Shown: one piece after another, positions 1 through 15,782 of the stretch
How positions within the stretch are numbered: position 1 is the first letter of the stretch
How the letters are laid out: each line of letters opens with the position of its first letter
Source of the DNA: Oscheius tipulae
Lineage: Eukaryota; Nematoda; Chromadorea; Rhabditida; Rhabditidae
NCBI GenBank assembly: GCA_037178975.1
Contig: JASJZH010000005.1
Coordinates: 8,890,501-8,954,500 of the forward strand
Reading direction: 5' to 3'
DNA: 64,000 bases
Notes under the pieces: model-generated
The model's database searches: none
What the model was told of the DNA's origin: nothing
What the model saw: only the letters and a program-made list of their open reading frames with translations
Program-made: the position numbers and the translations under genes

Positions 1-1
1 C

Positions 2-285
2 TCCTCCTCCTCCTACATAACCTCAAACACCTTCTCGTCCTCTCAACTCTCTGATCCCAGCTATCCGATGGGTGGATTCAACTCAAGTGGTTGGGGAGGG
101 AGTCTCATGGACTCGTCCTTCCAGAGCCAGTACTACACAACTACCAAGCTGACCGAGGTTGGTATACTCTTAACAGTGAAGTTGAATTCCTGGTTTAGGC
201 CCAGAGACGTCAAATGGAAGAAGACGAAAATCGCGCAGCTGCACAGGGCTTGGAAGACGACGGTGACTCGTCACCCTCAGCCTAA
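2..285 (+). CDS. 3' end of an unrecognised gene (last two exons)
   Basis: The open frame runs in from the left edge. Exon 2-157 encodes a Ser/Gly/Tyr-rich segment (includes GGFNSSGWGG and QSQYYTTTKLTE). A 41-nt intron (158-198, gag|gttggt to ggtttag|gcc) joins in phase 0 to exon 199-285, which encodes an acidic tail (AQRRQMEEDENRAAAQGLED, then a short Ser/Pro end) and stops at TAA 283-285. Without the splice the frame reads a basic tail that ends at a different stop; the acidic version is preferred because of the acceptor and clean phase. A polyadenylation signal AATAAA lies at 337-342. The low-complexity N-terminal part and acidic C-terminus suggest a nuclear regulatory protein, but the family was not recognised. 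Everything upstream is outside the window. Confidence 0.5.
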
Positions 286-920
286 TTGCTTATAATATTG
301 CTATTTATGCATGTAAAGACGAGTACCCGGAAAGACAATAAATTGCTCAATACCGCTTCTCTAACCGAGAGAGAGACAGACAGACATAGATAACTGTTGT
401 TCTGATTGCTCTAATTGCTCCAATTTGTTCTAATTAATCTAGTTCAAAATGCCCAAAAGTCTCTGTGTGTCTGTGAGTCTGAAGCCGTTATTGTGCCCTA
501 CTTTGTATGCGCACACTATTGTTTGCGAGTCAAATCAGTTTGGGAGACCGGGTAAAGATCAAAGGAATCAGAGGTTACAATTGTCATAGAGCTCCTCTAG
601 GAGCCATAGTTGGATAGGAAGTTGGGTCGAGAGATCGGAAATAAGATCAGAGAGTGAAAGGGAAGTGGGTTCGAGGGATGGAAAGTATGATCAAAGAGTG
701 AGAAGTAGGATAGTAATTAAGGAGAAAGAGGGTGAGAAGAGGATTCAAAAGGTAGGTGCCAGCTTTTTTCTCGTGGTGACACACTGACGGACACCGTTGC
801 GCTTTAGTAGTAGGGAGATGTCTTGGAATCAACTTGGCATGTCATGTGTTATCCCCTGACTTGCCAAAAAGTTTTCTTGTCAGCAGTCTCAGTCGCTACC
901 CGTGGAACTGCCCCGTCTCG
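286..920. other. intergenic stretch, no gene seen
   Basis: Contains the 3' UTR and poly(A) signal of the left-edge gene, then low-complexity GAGAGACAGAC-type sequence and purine-rich tracts (about 600-760). The stretch 832-863 (CATGTCATGTGTTATCCCCT followed by GACTTG) is repeated almost exactly on the minus strand at about 50890-50917, which ties it to the duplicated gene next door. Confidence 0.5.
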
Positions 921-1575
921 ATGGTTGTCGTGCTGTTCTTACCGGCAGTTCTCTTCCTCGCGCCACTCTGCCTGCTATGCTCCAAGAAGAAGACACCACC
1001 GTCGGGAACGAGTCAGAAGAACGAGCAGGATGTGAAGACGCGACTAGACAAGCTGGAAAAGGGCTTCAAGAGATACATATGTCTGAAGAGGGACTGCTGC
1101 TCTGGATGCAACGACTACGCGACCAGGATCGAGAAGCTCTGGAGGACGAAGCCGACGAGCATCAGTAGAGAGACGAGACGCCGACTGAATAAGAAGCACG
1201 CGGAGATCGGAGGACGATTTGAGCTGTTGGCTGGACGATGGCAGCAACGTGAAGGTAGGTAGTCTGACTGTGAGAGACACAGACACCGAGAGACAAAGAG
1301 ATAGAGAAGATGACAGAGATGCTGACACGAAGTAAGATTTCGTCCCAGGCGGCGAGAAGATGATGCAGCTGGAAGTGACCCAGAAGTCGTCGAAGGGCAG
1401 GATCATCAGAGGCGAAGAAAAGAAGAAGTATGGTGGAAGCAGGGAAAAGTCGATCGAGGACTTCGGTCACCCGCAGCCAGCCGAAGTCAACGGAGAAGCC
1501 AAGGAGCACGGCTACGAGAACCTCGTCGAACTGCCGGCCATCCTCACCCAAGAGACCCAGGACTCTGAAGGATAG
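921..1575 (+). CDS. small N-terminally membrane-anchored protein, unknown family
   Basis: Two exons: 921-1254 and 1349-1575, joined in phase 1 across a 94-nt intron (gaag|gtaggt to gtcccag|gcggcg); about 186 aa. The chosen Met is the one directly before a hydrophobic run of about 20 residues (VVVLFLPAVLFLAPLCLLC), which reads as a signal anchor. It is followed by a Lys-rich, coiled-coil-prone region with a Cys cluster (LKRDCCSGCNDY) and a highly charged tail. An upstream in-frame ATG at 834 would add 29 residues. Acceptor-like AGs precede the start (cttgtcag and gtctcag), as for other genes here. No known domain was recognised. A second copy of the 3' part of exon 1 plus the start of the intron lies on the minus strand near 50720-50885, so this is a family with at least one decayed member. 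Confidence 0.6.
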
Positions 1576-3462
1576 ATCCCGGCAATAGCAGAAAATGCTC
1601 AAATGATCTCTTGCCCCCGTTAATGAGTTCTCTTCAGCTCACCTGTTGTGAGTTGAACACAAGTCAAGCAAAACTCGTCAACAGTCGTGTCATCCTCGAC
1701 AACTAAAATAGAGAGAGAACGAACTTTATTTGCGTCGTGTTCATTCCGATGAGTCATAATCTTCTCAAGGAAAAAGTCTCGTGTAGAATTAAGCCCCTAA
1801 ACTTGCTTAAAACTAAGACGAGCTCAAAATTTTGTGATTCCGTCTTTGGAGAAATCCGCTTAGCTGTCTTGGTACCAGATGGGTACGGAAGTACCCTAGT
1901 CCTATAGTCGAGTAGAGGACTAATACATATCTCTGTCAATCTGTCACTCTGTCTCTTTACCACTCTATTTCTCTATCTCTCTGTCTCTCTGTCATTCTGT
2001 CATTTTCGGCGAGTTGGTAGTGGCTTGCTACGAAGTAAAGTTGTTGCTGGGAACAGATTGGGTAGAGTATAATACATTTTCTTTACCTAAAAGACCCCTC
2101 AGAGAACGGAATAGGACCACGTTTCTCAGGCTTTTTCGCAACAGTCTCCTGATGCAGGCAGAAAACTTTGATTCCCTCTGAACTTGAAAACATTGCTGGT
2201 ACAGGATTGAGAACAGAATCAGAGACAGTCAAAGTCACGGAAGTCATTTTGTTGGCGCCTATGAGAAAGAGAAGCAACCAGAACACCAAGTTTTGGTTCC
2301 TATGCACTTCAAGAATTAAGTTTAAACTACCGCCACTCGACCTTGAACGATCAACTGTACAAGTCTCTTCTCAAGTGTCAAAAGTCAGGAGCCCTTCAGA
2401 AGAAGAAAAAGTAGCCCCCTCGTCATGTTTTGGTCAACCGGAACCTGCGCGTGGGTGGCCTCCTTTCTTTTTTTTGACTTTCGAGTGATGAACTCGCGGC
2501 CAATTAGGGGAGAGGAACCTACTCAAGGAAGGAACAAATGCTTCCCCCACTATTTTTTAAACTTATCCAATATCATGTCTGTAATTGCTGACGTCCTGTA
2601 CCAGAATTGAGTTCTGGCGGCGCTGATGATGAGCATTTTCAGTGTGCATGCTTTTCAGAGATTGAGCAGAGTACGATGGTGTACATCCGGGGATTAGCTG
2701 TGACGGATCAGGCTCCTCCTCTTTCGCTAATCTTTCAAATGCATTGAACAGTCGGATTATACTATATAGTTCAACCATCCCGGTCAGAATTCCAAGAAAA
2801 TGCTCCCGATGAGCCGCTTACTTTCTTATGAGACTACTTCGACTTCTTAGACTTAGAATTAAGAAATTGAAAGGGAAAAGCTATCCAACGAACACGAGAA
2901 AAATATTGTGAGACAGAGAAACAGATAAAGAGAGATATAAAGACAGAGACAAAAAGGGACTGACAATGAGACAGAAAGACTGCTGTTCAAATTGTTGTAA
3001 GACAGGTTACGAACGGTCGGGATTTTGCGATTTGCCATTTTTGGTATGGGGAGAGCAGAGAGCCAGTATTAGTCTCTGACTCAAGTTCAAGAGTCTAACC
3101 CACTTTTCAGCGAATAGGTCATTCTAGTTGGTATGCCATGTGGGTGGATCAAAAGCCCAAACTGGGAGAGGAGGCTCTCCCAGTCTGTACTCTTCCCTCT
3201 GTTGTGATGGTCGCTTATTTAGCTGAACATGGCTAGGGGGCTTAGACCCCCTAAGATGTTCAGAATAAGCCACGGGTCCTGCAGATGAACTGTGTTTTCC
3301 ATCTCGGGTTTTGTCTTAAATTTTCAGAGCCCCTTGGTAATTAGAGTTATGAGCCTTTCTCCTGTTGTCCTCCGCCCACCGCGGCGACCCCCGGCCTCCC
3401 AGCCACGCCCCTCCCTCAGCTCTCTCTCTAGTTAATAAGTCGGCTTCAGCTCGTACCGTACA
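1576..3462. other. intergenic stretch, no convincing gene
   Basis: Several 60-110 codon open frames occur on both strands but none shows a domain, signal peptide or splice structure that could be defended. The stretch holds CTGTCTCT/AGAGACAG low-complexity tracts (about 1930-2000 and 2910-2990) and a short inverted repeat near 3215-3265 (CTAGGGGGCTTAGACCCCCT, then AAG), which could form a hairpin. A GC-rich patch at 3375-3425 lies just before the IL-17-like start. Confidence 0.4.
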
Positions 3463-5715
3463 ATGTCGTCCAGCTTCAGTCAACAGCTTCTACTGTCTAT
3501 CGTATTCTCTGTCAGTCGCCTGTCAGCCAATCCGGTCCCATCGGGATGCTCAGCAGCTAGTTCCTTTGGAGCTGTATTTTTAACAAACGCCGGAGATTCG
3601 TTGTCCAGAGGACCTCTGTGAGTTTTATAGTGATGACGGTATAGTCGAAACATATTATCGGCACCGGCTTGCATCCATGGCGCAGTGCCAAGATAGGCGG
3701 CCTAGTGCCCACGGGGTTAACATTCGATCCCCGGATTTGAAATCATTTTTTTGGGTTCGTGACAGTGTTTGTTGGAACAAACTGTCTACATTTTTAAGAT
3801 TTATAGTCTCCTTGATCCATCGAAGTCCAGTTAAGCTACAGGTATAATACTCTTTGTTCTAAATGCCAGGCTCGTCATGGCACCTGTCCATCGAATATTT
3901 ATTGTTTTTATTCGATTAGGATTCCAGAATCTCAACTTTGGATGGACATTGGTCGGGAGCAGAGTTCTCCCTGTTTTTGAACGATAAAGAAAAAAAAGCG
4001 ATGCTCAATTGACCTGATTATTTCATGGGTTTGAACTGGATCAGTAGATCTTTGAAAAGAGCAAATTGAGGTCGTTTATGCAGGAGAAATGGACTATAAA
4101 CAGCCTTTTCCGAGTGATTTAGGCAAAAACAAAACATGCGTGGGATTCGAACCCGACCCTTTTGTTCTCCGTAGTCGGAGCTCCAACTGACTGAGCCATG
4201 CTTGTAAGTCCTTCAGTGTCCGTCGGGCAGGTATATTAAAGGTCCTAAGCAAAATAGTGACCAGTAATCCTATTCTCGGTCAAAGGTCATACCGAGAACT
4301 CCTCTCCTCGGCAGCCGTCATCGTCTAACCCAACTTTGTCGCACAATTATTCTATGCTGGCCACCTGTCTCTAGGTCACTAATCTCATTTATTTTCTCAA
4401 AAAGAGCACTGACCGTAAGCCTTTTCCACACAATCTACGTCATTGTTTTGCCTTGGTGAATATGCCTCATTCACCCCTGATTTCAGGCGTGGATTTCCCT
4501 CCAAATATCAACAACTAAAAATAAAATTACCTTGTTGCTCCAGTAGTCCCTGATCACACAATTTACGTCAAAAAGGCTTGCGCGGGAAGACCCCCAGGCT
4601 TGAAATCTATCTCGAGATATGAATCCTTTTGAAATTGACGTGCAGAGTGGGGAAAACCGCCTCCGAATAGACTCTGATTCAAACTTTCCGTCTCAAATAT
4701 TCCCCTGTACTTTCCGCGCGAGTTGCTCTCCGAGTTACTGATGTCATTTCAAAATTGGATAAGACCGAGATCATCCTCTAATTTTCAGACCCATGGTCTT
4801 GCCTGAGGATAGTGGTTATGCTTTGGACAGCCACAGACATCGGCGTCATGTCGTCTGTGGTCGGACAGACAAGAAGGCAGAAATGAAGACGTTTGAGCAA
4901 AGAGCCATCTGTCCGTTCCATTACGTGGTTAACAAGAACGAGAAGGTAGGCATGAGAAGGGGTTTAGGAAAGATGAAGATTCTCGAAAGAAACAGGCTGC
5001 GCACCAATTCTTGAAGCGTAGGAGTCGATACGCCGAGAGACAGCCAGGGAGAAAGAGAGTTGCGTATCGATGTCTATGGTTAAGAGTTAGCGCGAAACAG
5101 AGGATACTGGCACTTTTTTCACCGGACGGCGCACCAACTCGTATTCTCTGCATATCGAAGTTGACTACTGTAGCCTGCTGATATGTGTTCTTGTTCAAAA
5201 AATCCCATCGAGTATAGCGCGCCTGATTATTCGTTTGGATACGCTTAAATACATAAAGAGCCTTTGCGTATCCAAACCTGTGGTGAAGCGTTGGTTCGCA
5301 GTGTGTTCCTCTGACGGTGAGCACCAACTCTAAGCCATTTCGATACGCAGCCAGATACAGCTGCGAATCGAAGGACATAGTGTAGAGTTGGTGCGCAGTG
5401 AAACAGAGAGAAAGAGAGACATAGAGAGATTCATTTGCCCCTGTTCAGAGAATCCCATCCTTGCTGGAAGAGGTCGAGTGTGACTGTACCCGGCCCTCGC
5501 ATCTGTCCACATACACCGAAATCCGCTGTCAAGCAGTCAAGTACAGAATGCCTGTGATGCTTCAAGACGACGAGGGGAAGTACCATCCGGCGCACGAAGA
5601 GCTGACTCTGGCTTGTATACCAGTCGCACCGGTGAGTGCCAGGAGTGGGATCCAAATGTGAAAATTTCTTATTCAGAGACAGGAGGAGGACTTTGAAATA
5701 ATCAACTTATCATAG
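3463..5715 (+). CDS. interleukin-17-like secreted cystine-knot cytokine
   Basis: Four exons: 3463-3617, 4789-4945, 5449-5631, 5677-5715; phases 2, 0, 0; 177 aa. Exon 1 encodes a typical signal peptide (MSSSFSQQLLLSIVFSVSRL, cleavage likely after SA). Exons 2-3 carry the IL-17 signature: a Cys before the RAICPFHYVVNKNEKRIPSL segment, then EEVECDC, IRCQAVKYRMPVML and LACIPVAP. This order (ICPW.Y..N, R.P..L.EA.C.C, V.Y.MPV.., ..C.CV.P) is that of IL-17 family members, including the nematode ILC-17 proteins. The length fits. The Cys usually found in the final C-x-C is reduced to one (LACIPV). Intron 1 (1.17 kb) contains an antisense tRNA-like SINE at 4137-4203; intron 2 contains a TGCGCACCAACTC hairpin. 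An acceptor-like ttcag lies 13 nt before the ATG. The family is well supported; the symbol is left open because several IL-17 paralogues are possible. Confidence 0.82.
4137..4203 (-). repeat. tRNA-derived SINE-like unit (IL-17-like gene, intron 1)
   Basis: On the minus strand it reads like a tRNA: an A-box-like TGGCTCAGTCAGTTGGAG, a CTCCGACTACGGAG segment where an anticodon arm should be, and a good B box GGGTTCGAATCCC. The middle folds as CTCCG/CGGAG with a 4-nt loop instead of a 7-nt anticodon loop and the acceptor arms pair poorly, so it is a tRNA-derived repeat rather than a working tRNA. Confidence 0.6.
5308..5400. repeat. hairpin repeat, TGCGCACCAACTC family
   Basis: Left arm gagcaccaactctaagcc, centre with gatacgcag/ctgcgaatc, right arm agagttggtgcgcag: an imperfect inverted repeat of about 90 bp. 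Related, more diverged arms occur at 4998-5140. Same family as copies at 45055-45305, 45868-45960, 46955-47057 and 62040-62300. Confidence 0.6.
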
Positions 5716-5910
5716 CTGGTATATCTGTGATGGCTATTCCGAGGATACGGGCCGATGATGACGGGTTGTAGTGCAGACTAGAACTGTTTTTGTTTCGAAA
5801 TGAAGGTTTTTTTCCTTAGTGGTAGAGAGTCAGAGAGATATGGAGAAAGAGAGACGGAAGTGTTTCGGTTCTTATTGTTATGAGTCAGTTATTTATTTAT
5901 TTATTTACGA

Positions 5911-6240
5911 TTATCTTATCATTTCGATATGTCGCATTTTGCTCTGTCTGAAGTTGTCGGGATCCGCCTTAGCCATCTGTACCCAGTTCTCGCCACATCT
6001 TGTTGCAAAATCGTCGCATGAAGACCATCTTCTGTTCACGATGAATCCGATCTGACCGTCATGTAGCAGCAGATGTCCTGTCGATTGTACGATTTGGCTT
6101 CCTCGTCCTCTTCTTTTGACCTCGCTTAGAGCAATCACATCAAAGTCGACGTCGTGTAGAGCATCGTTCAGCTCAGCAAGACGGGCGTCTGTTCGTAGCG
6201 TTCAGCAATTCAGCGATCCGATCCTTAGACGGAGCAATTC
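5911..6240 (-). mobile_element. fragment of a non-LTR retrotransposon: APE-type endonuclease
   Basis: On the minus strand the translation reads ARLAELNDALHDVDFDVIAL, then SEVKRRGRGSQIVQSTGHLL, then DGQIGFIVNRRW. This matches the endonuclease start of RTE/CR1-like LINEs (R..L...L....DVI.LSE.R..G......GH......G.GFL...). The frame upstream is broken by a stop just before TLRTDARL, and no reverse transcriptase follows, so this is a dead 5' fragment. The clade is inferred from memory of the motif order only. Confidence 0.55.
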
Positions 6241-6609
6241 GGACATGTAGCGCCACCAGGTTGTCCAGGCTACTGATGGGCGAGAGTAGTCTACTGTCTT
6301 CAATTAGAGACGCGGAAGGAAGCGACTTTCTTCTGCGAACGCAGCAAACTAACTCCCTAAAAAAAGCAAAAAAAAAAAATGAGTCAGTAGTACAAGCCTA
6401 TTGAACTCATAGCTATCCGGATAATGACTGGATAGATATCAGAGTCATGATCGTTTTTTGAACCGATTCACCTGCGGTAGGTCAAGACGGCATTATACTC
6501 ACTAAAAGAAAAAGTAAAATCCTATTAGGACAAGCTGGAAAAACATGGTATACCACTATAGAGAATTCATCTTCGAAGATGTTTGTGTACGGGGGTGGTA
6601 CTTTCTTTT

Positions 6610-6725
6610 CGGGGTCAAGACCGCACTTTTGAGCTTTCCGATGGTCTGTAAAGTTGTAGTTCTGTTCGACAACTTTGCAGAACATCGGAAAGCTCATTGT
6701 TGCTATCTTAACACCGAAAATGCAG
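6610..6725. repeat. palindromic hairpin repeat, GCAAAGTTGTAG family
   Basis: Arms: CGGGGTCAAGACCGCA, then CTTTCCGATGGTCTG, TAAAGTTGTAG; mirrored by ACAACTTTGCAGAACATCGG, AAAG. The two halves are near-perfect reverse complements around a short loop. The same unit recurs many times in the window. Confidence 0.7.
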
Positions 6726-6903
6726 TTGCTAATTCTTGACTCTGAGGGTAAACTAATATATAGTAGTCTCCGAAATAGTTGGTTAGAGTTCTGTCTACGG
6801 ATTCAAAGAAGCCGGGTTCGATCCCGAAGCCTGTTCAAATTTTATTGTCGTTTTATGGAAGTTTAGAGCATCTTTCTGGCTCTCACATGCAAGATGTTTG
6901 GCC

Positions 6904-7333
6904 ATTTCCAATGAAGAGCGGCATGTTAAAGGATTAACTGCTTTCGCGCCAATCTATTCAAATGAAATTGGCGCGAAGAAAAAATGTTTTTGCTTTTTGC
7001 AATTTCAGTCAGTTTTCCAAAGTTTTTTTTTTCTTGTTCAGACGTTTTTATCGAATTCTGCTATCGAAAAGACCTGTTTGACAAAAAATTTGACGAAAAA
7101 AGCTGGGCTAGAAATATTGAAAAAGCTTGAAACTTGAACAATGAAGCTCGGCCAACGTCTTTTTTCAATTTCAGATTTACTTTAGTTTTTTCTCGATTTT
7201 GTTGTCAAATAGGTTTTCAAGAGCTCTGGGTTCGATAGAGAGCTCAAAACTTAGAAAACACGCCTCTAAAATGACTAAGTATAGGTTTTTGAGGGAGTTC
7301 GTGACAGGACCCACTGCCGCTCATCGTTGGAAA
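6904..7333. mobile_element. non-coding terminal-inverted-repeat element (MITE-like), about 430 bp
   Basis: Left end TTTCCAATGAAGAGCGGCA is matched by the inverted right end TGCCGCTCATCGTTGGAAA. The interior is AT-rich and has paired internal segments (ttgacaaaaaatttgacg and tcgattttgttgtcaa). No transposase is encoded. A diverged relative with the same left end (TTTCCAACGAAGAGCGGCA) starts at about 13167 inside a DDX3 intron. Confidence 0.6.
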
Positions 7334-7661
7334 TAGACTATAGAGACAGAGACACTGCACTTTGTTCCCACTTGATCTCCAGGGTTCAATGGTCATTTGA
7401 TGAACTTTGTCTCACCATTTCAGTTCTAAATGTTCACACACATGAAAATGCTGGCTCTAATTGTGGTGTCATCATGACTGAAAGAGTCCGTAATTGGTTG
7501 AAACGTCACCATCTCGTCCTATTTTTGAGAGCGAGAGGCTGAAAAGCAAGATTAGTCGACCATTTAGCAGAGGAGCTTCAAGTACACGTGTCTCAATGAA
7601 ATGCGTTCATTACCAAACCCGTTGAATATCACGTATAGACTGGGGGTGACTAACTGAGGTG

Positions 7662-9516
7662 TCAGAAAGGCCTCAGGATGAGAATTGAACAGACACCCAT
7701 AATGTAGGAGGCGACGAGTTTCTGGGGGAGACTGAGGTGGAGATAGGCCGGGACTACGGAGCTCGCAGCCGAAGGATCGTTGACGGTCGGGGAGAGGAGA
7801 CAGATGGCACAGAAGATGGCTATTCCGATTAGACCGAACTGCATGTTCTCCTGAAAGGTTGGATCTCACGCCTCTGTCATTTTGTGTCTGTCAACCTGTC
7901 TACGATGTCGATTTTCTGTCTGCCTTTTCCCGCCTTGTCAATCAATCTCTTAGGTGTTCTCTTATACTGTCCATCTGTTACAATCGGGGTGCTCGTCGTG
8001 GCTGCACAAGTCATTGTATCTTGTCAATAGAAGTCTTTACTTTTCAGCTCTCACAGTCTCGGACAGCCGGACATTCTTATTCTACCAGCTCTTTCACCAG
8101 TTTGTCACTGTCAGAAAGACCTCAGCACTATTGCGCCCATGCGGCCAAAGTTGACGCGCAGTTTAAAATTGACGGGAACGACCATAAAGTAGTAAAATAG
8201 GATTTTCTATTGCTTTTTGGTGATGTCATGATCTGGAATGCTGCTTATCGTGGAGAGCATGTCAAATTTACTTAGAACAAACCAAAAATGAGAGGAATTG
8301 GCCTGGAGGGGCAAAGTTTTGGCGTTTACGCGTACCATGTCCATTTTCACAGATCATTCATTCACGTTTTTCTTGTTTGCTAATTTTCGGTCTACATTGT
8401 TATGAAGTATTTTTTTTATGCAAAGAGCTACGTACAAACGTCGACCATATCAGATAAAAATCAATTTTTCCTTGAACTTTTGACATAAAAGTGGTTTGAA
8501 TTGCCGCGCAAAATGCAGCAAAATCGCGCCAATAAGTTTGTAATCGGACACTCGCTTTAACTCACTTTTTTTGAACTGACTCTCTGATTATGTTCTAGAG
8601 TAACGCACAGGCATTCTCTGACATCCTTGTACCTCCTCCTCTGCCTTGGTCAGCTCGCCCTCCTTTCTCATGCCTCTGTCAGCTTACTTGTTTCAAACTT
8701 TTTAATCTAATCTCTCATTTGTTCAAGTCAACACGCCCCATCCTGTATCTATCAGGTTTACTAACTTGTCCTGGCAACTCAGACTGTCCCAGTCTTGTCC
8801 TATCACCGTCATTTTATTTACGTCTGTCTGGACCTGTCGAAACTGCCTTGCCATCATATCGGTTGAGAATTTTGACCCGTAGTCCCGAACACCATATAAC
8901 TTTGAAGCCAATAAATCGATGCACTCACACTGCCTCTCCTAGAATCCTCATGTCTCGACGTACTGGCCGTCTGCGAGTCGCTCATTCCGAAAAAGTTGCT
9001 TCTACTCGGAGCCTCCTGAGGCAGAGGCGTCTTTTCCGTCACGGTCTTTAACAAAATGTCCTTGTACCCGTGGAGCTAAATCTTTTGATGGTTTCCTAGA
9101 GGCTTCCTTACCTTATTGTCTCCCCTTTTCCTGATCTCGATCCTCAGTTTGTCCACATTTCCCGCTGGCAATCGGCTCGTGCATCTCACCACCCTAAACC
9201 ATTAATTTTCGAATATATCTGGCGAGAAGTTTGAATTTAAAATCTGAATATTTAGGCGAAAAACTCACACATCTTTGCACCGCTTGGCCAAGAGACTGCC
9301 ATTGGATTCGCCTACTGAATAATTGCTCGGAGTTGTGCATAAAACTGAATTTTTTTCCAAAATACTTTATTAATAAATATTGTACTCACCTTTGTAGTTG
9401 ATCAAGTAGCCATAGGGGTTGTAGAGAGTGATAACTTGCCGGGGCGACTTTTCGCGGACCTCGAACTCGACGTCGTTCACCGAGGTGAACACGGGAACCA
9501 GGGCATCCTCTTCCAT
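7662..9516 (-). CDS. MOSPD1/3-like MSP-domain, tail-anchored protein
   Basis: Five exons on the minus strand: 9390-9516, 9269-9314, 9112-9193, 8929-9060, 7662-7850; phases 1, 2, 0, 0; 191 aa. Exons 1-3 form a short major-sperm-protein/VAP fold (VITLYNPYGYLINYK, VVRCTSRLPAGNVDKLRIEI), and the last exon has two hydrophobic segments with the MOSPD1/3 signature VVPAYLHLSLPQKLVASYIM. MOSPD proteins sit in the ER membrane and use the MSP domain to bind FFAT-type motifs in partner proteins at membrane contacts. The classical FFAT-binding KxKT-type residues are not obvious here. The exon 4 segment (SRSNFFGMSDSQTASTSRHE) looks like a disordered linker. The start follows a splice-like acag by 3 nt. Family assignment is strong; which of MOSPD1 or MOSPD3 is not decidable. 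Confidence 0.85.
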
Positions 9517-11303
9517 TCACTGTACAAGTTTTTATATTAGAAATTTTAGATTTTAACAATTCAGGGACCTCGATAGTGATGAAATTTTAGAGGAAGATAC
9601 AAGAAATCGATGAAAAGTTGGAGAAGGATAATCTCTGGTCTGTTTTCTTTTGCAGAGACTTAATAATTCGAGAAGTAGTCGATTTATGAACCAGGGTCGA
9701 ATGACCAAAAAGAGTGGGGATAGAATACTTATTTATTAACAGTTTATAAAAAAAGACTCTAGCATGAACAACCGGGGCAGGAGCGACCTCAAATAAATTT
9801 TCCTCTCGAGAGAGGATGCTACAACCCGGAGCGGTTATGACCAGACTTCCTCTGTTCCTGTACACGACACAGGCTCTGAGGGCGGGGCATACAGGACAGA
9901 GAGCGCGCTCGGGCGCGACACCCTAAAACAACTAAGCGGCTACAATTTTGGTATGTAGGATCTTAATCGAACTTATCGTTTCAAAGAACCATGTATGGCG
10001 TGAGATTCATCGAAAAATGACAGCGACGAGCCGTTCTGTGTAAAGGATTCTGCTTTAGAGCAAGACGATTTCGTAATTTTGAAGAGCATATACAGACTGC
10101 TGTCTTTCGGGATCTAAAGGGAGAGTCCAGATTAAAAAAGCGCTGTCTACCCGTTTACCCCTAAGGGAACAGTTTTTTTGAAAATTGCCATCAAAGTAGG
10201 TAAAAAAACTCGCATGTGGTCCTCTGAAGTGAGAAAAGTGAGTATCGAGGAAAATGCTGATAAAGCGACTGACAGGACAGGGGGTGTCAGATAGAATTCC
10301 AGCCAGATAATAATAATTTTCTTGTCTCTACTGGAAACATAAACCTCTATCTAATTTCACTTACAGTAAACGAAAAGCGGTTGAAAAAATCTTACTTTCA
10401 GTTTTCCAGCCTTTTCAGAACCTTTTAGACCCGATTTCAGACTGGAGACTCAGTTCTCTAAATCCCCTTTCCTCCTTTCCTCTTTCCTCAGCAATTTGCG
10501 AGCTATCTCAGGTTTTCAGGACCAAAAAAGGTTAGGACTAATCCGTTAAAACAAAACTTTGATGAACCCTGCCAGAAAATCAATAATCGCCACCACACGA
10601 TCAGCTCGCATCGATTTCTTCCCAAAAAATGTATTTTTAGAGGAGTGGAAAAAGTATTGAAATGGCTAAGCGAGAAAATATTCTTCCTCGGGGACTGCAA
10701 ACCCCGCGACTGCACCAATCAGCTGATTTAATCGATTCAGCAGCGTGAGTACTGGAAAACGGTTTATTCACGAGAAAAAAAGGAGACAGAAAAAAAGAGA
10801 CGACTATTATTTTGTTGTGTGGAGAAACCCGTGGTCCTAGTTGGGGGGAAAAACGTCGCGTCGCGCGAAATAAATAATGGCTATACACTACAGAAGAAAC
10901 TGATGACCATTTAAGGAAGAAAAAGTGACTAAAAAGAGGGTGTATAAAGCCTTAAAAATATTATAAATGGGTCAACAATAAAGGAAGGGAAAAGCCATCA
11001 GTCTTAGGGGTCAGAACCGTATATAAGTAACGGAAAAAGAGACCATTTTGTGTGTTTTGAGGGGTGGGCACAGAGAGACACGGCGTGAGTCTGGCCCCTT
11101 CAAAAAAGATACCAGATCAAACCATATACCTCGAACAAGCCCGCCCGCGCCAAATACGCGACGCGCCGCACCACAGGGGGACCAGAGGCGAGGATATAAC
11201 AAGAAGAGAAAAGTGAGTTAAAAACGAGTACTATCGAGAATTTAAAGATATACTGTGATTAAAAATGGATGCGAAATAAAAATGAGGTGGGGTGGAGAAG
11301 AAA
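9517..11303. other. intergenic stretch between MOSPD-like start and DDX3 3' end
   Basis: No supported gene. The right part should be the 3' UTR of the DDX3-like gene transcribed leftwards. A palindromic GC-rich patch (GAGCGCGCTCGGGCGCGACA at about 9899) and several AT-rich runs occur. Short open frames at 9587-9865 and 10503-10888 lack domain or splice support. Confidence 0.4.

Positions 11304-15782
<4,479 letters not shown>

Larger units (their letters stand above)
5716..7661. other. intergenic stretch dominated by mobile-element remains
   Basis: Holds the LINE fragment (5911-6240), a palindromic hairpin copy (6610-6725), a plus-strand tRNA-like unit (6783-6830: GTTGGTTAGAG and GGGTTCGATCCC) and a terminal-inverted-repeat element (6904-7333). 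No gene was found on either strand. Confidence 0.5.

Noticed and set aside
7564-7869. 101-codon minus-strand frame over the last MOSPD exon
   Set aside because: Out of frame with the MOSPD1/3 signature that the chosen frame shows; a shadow.
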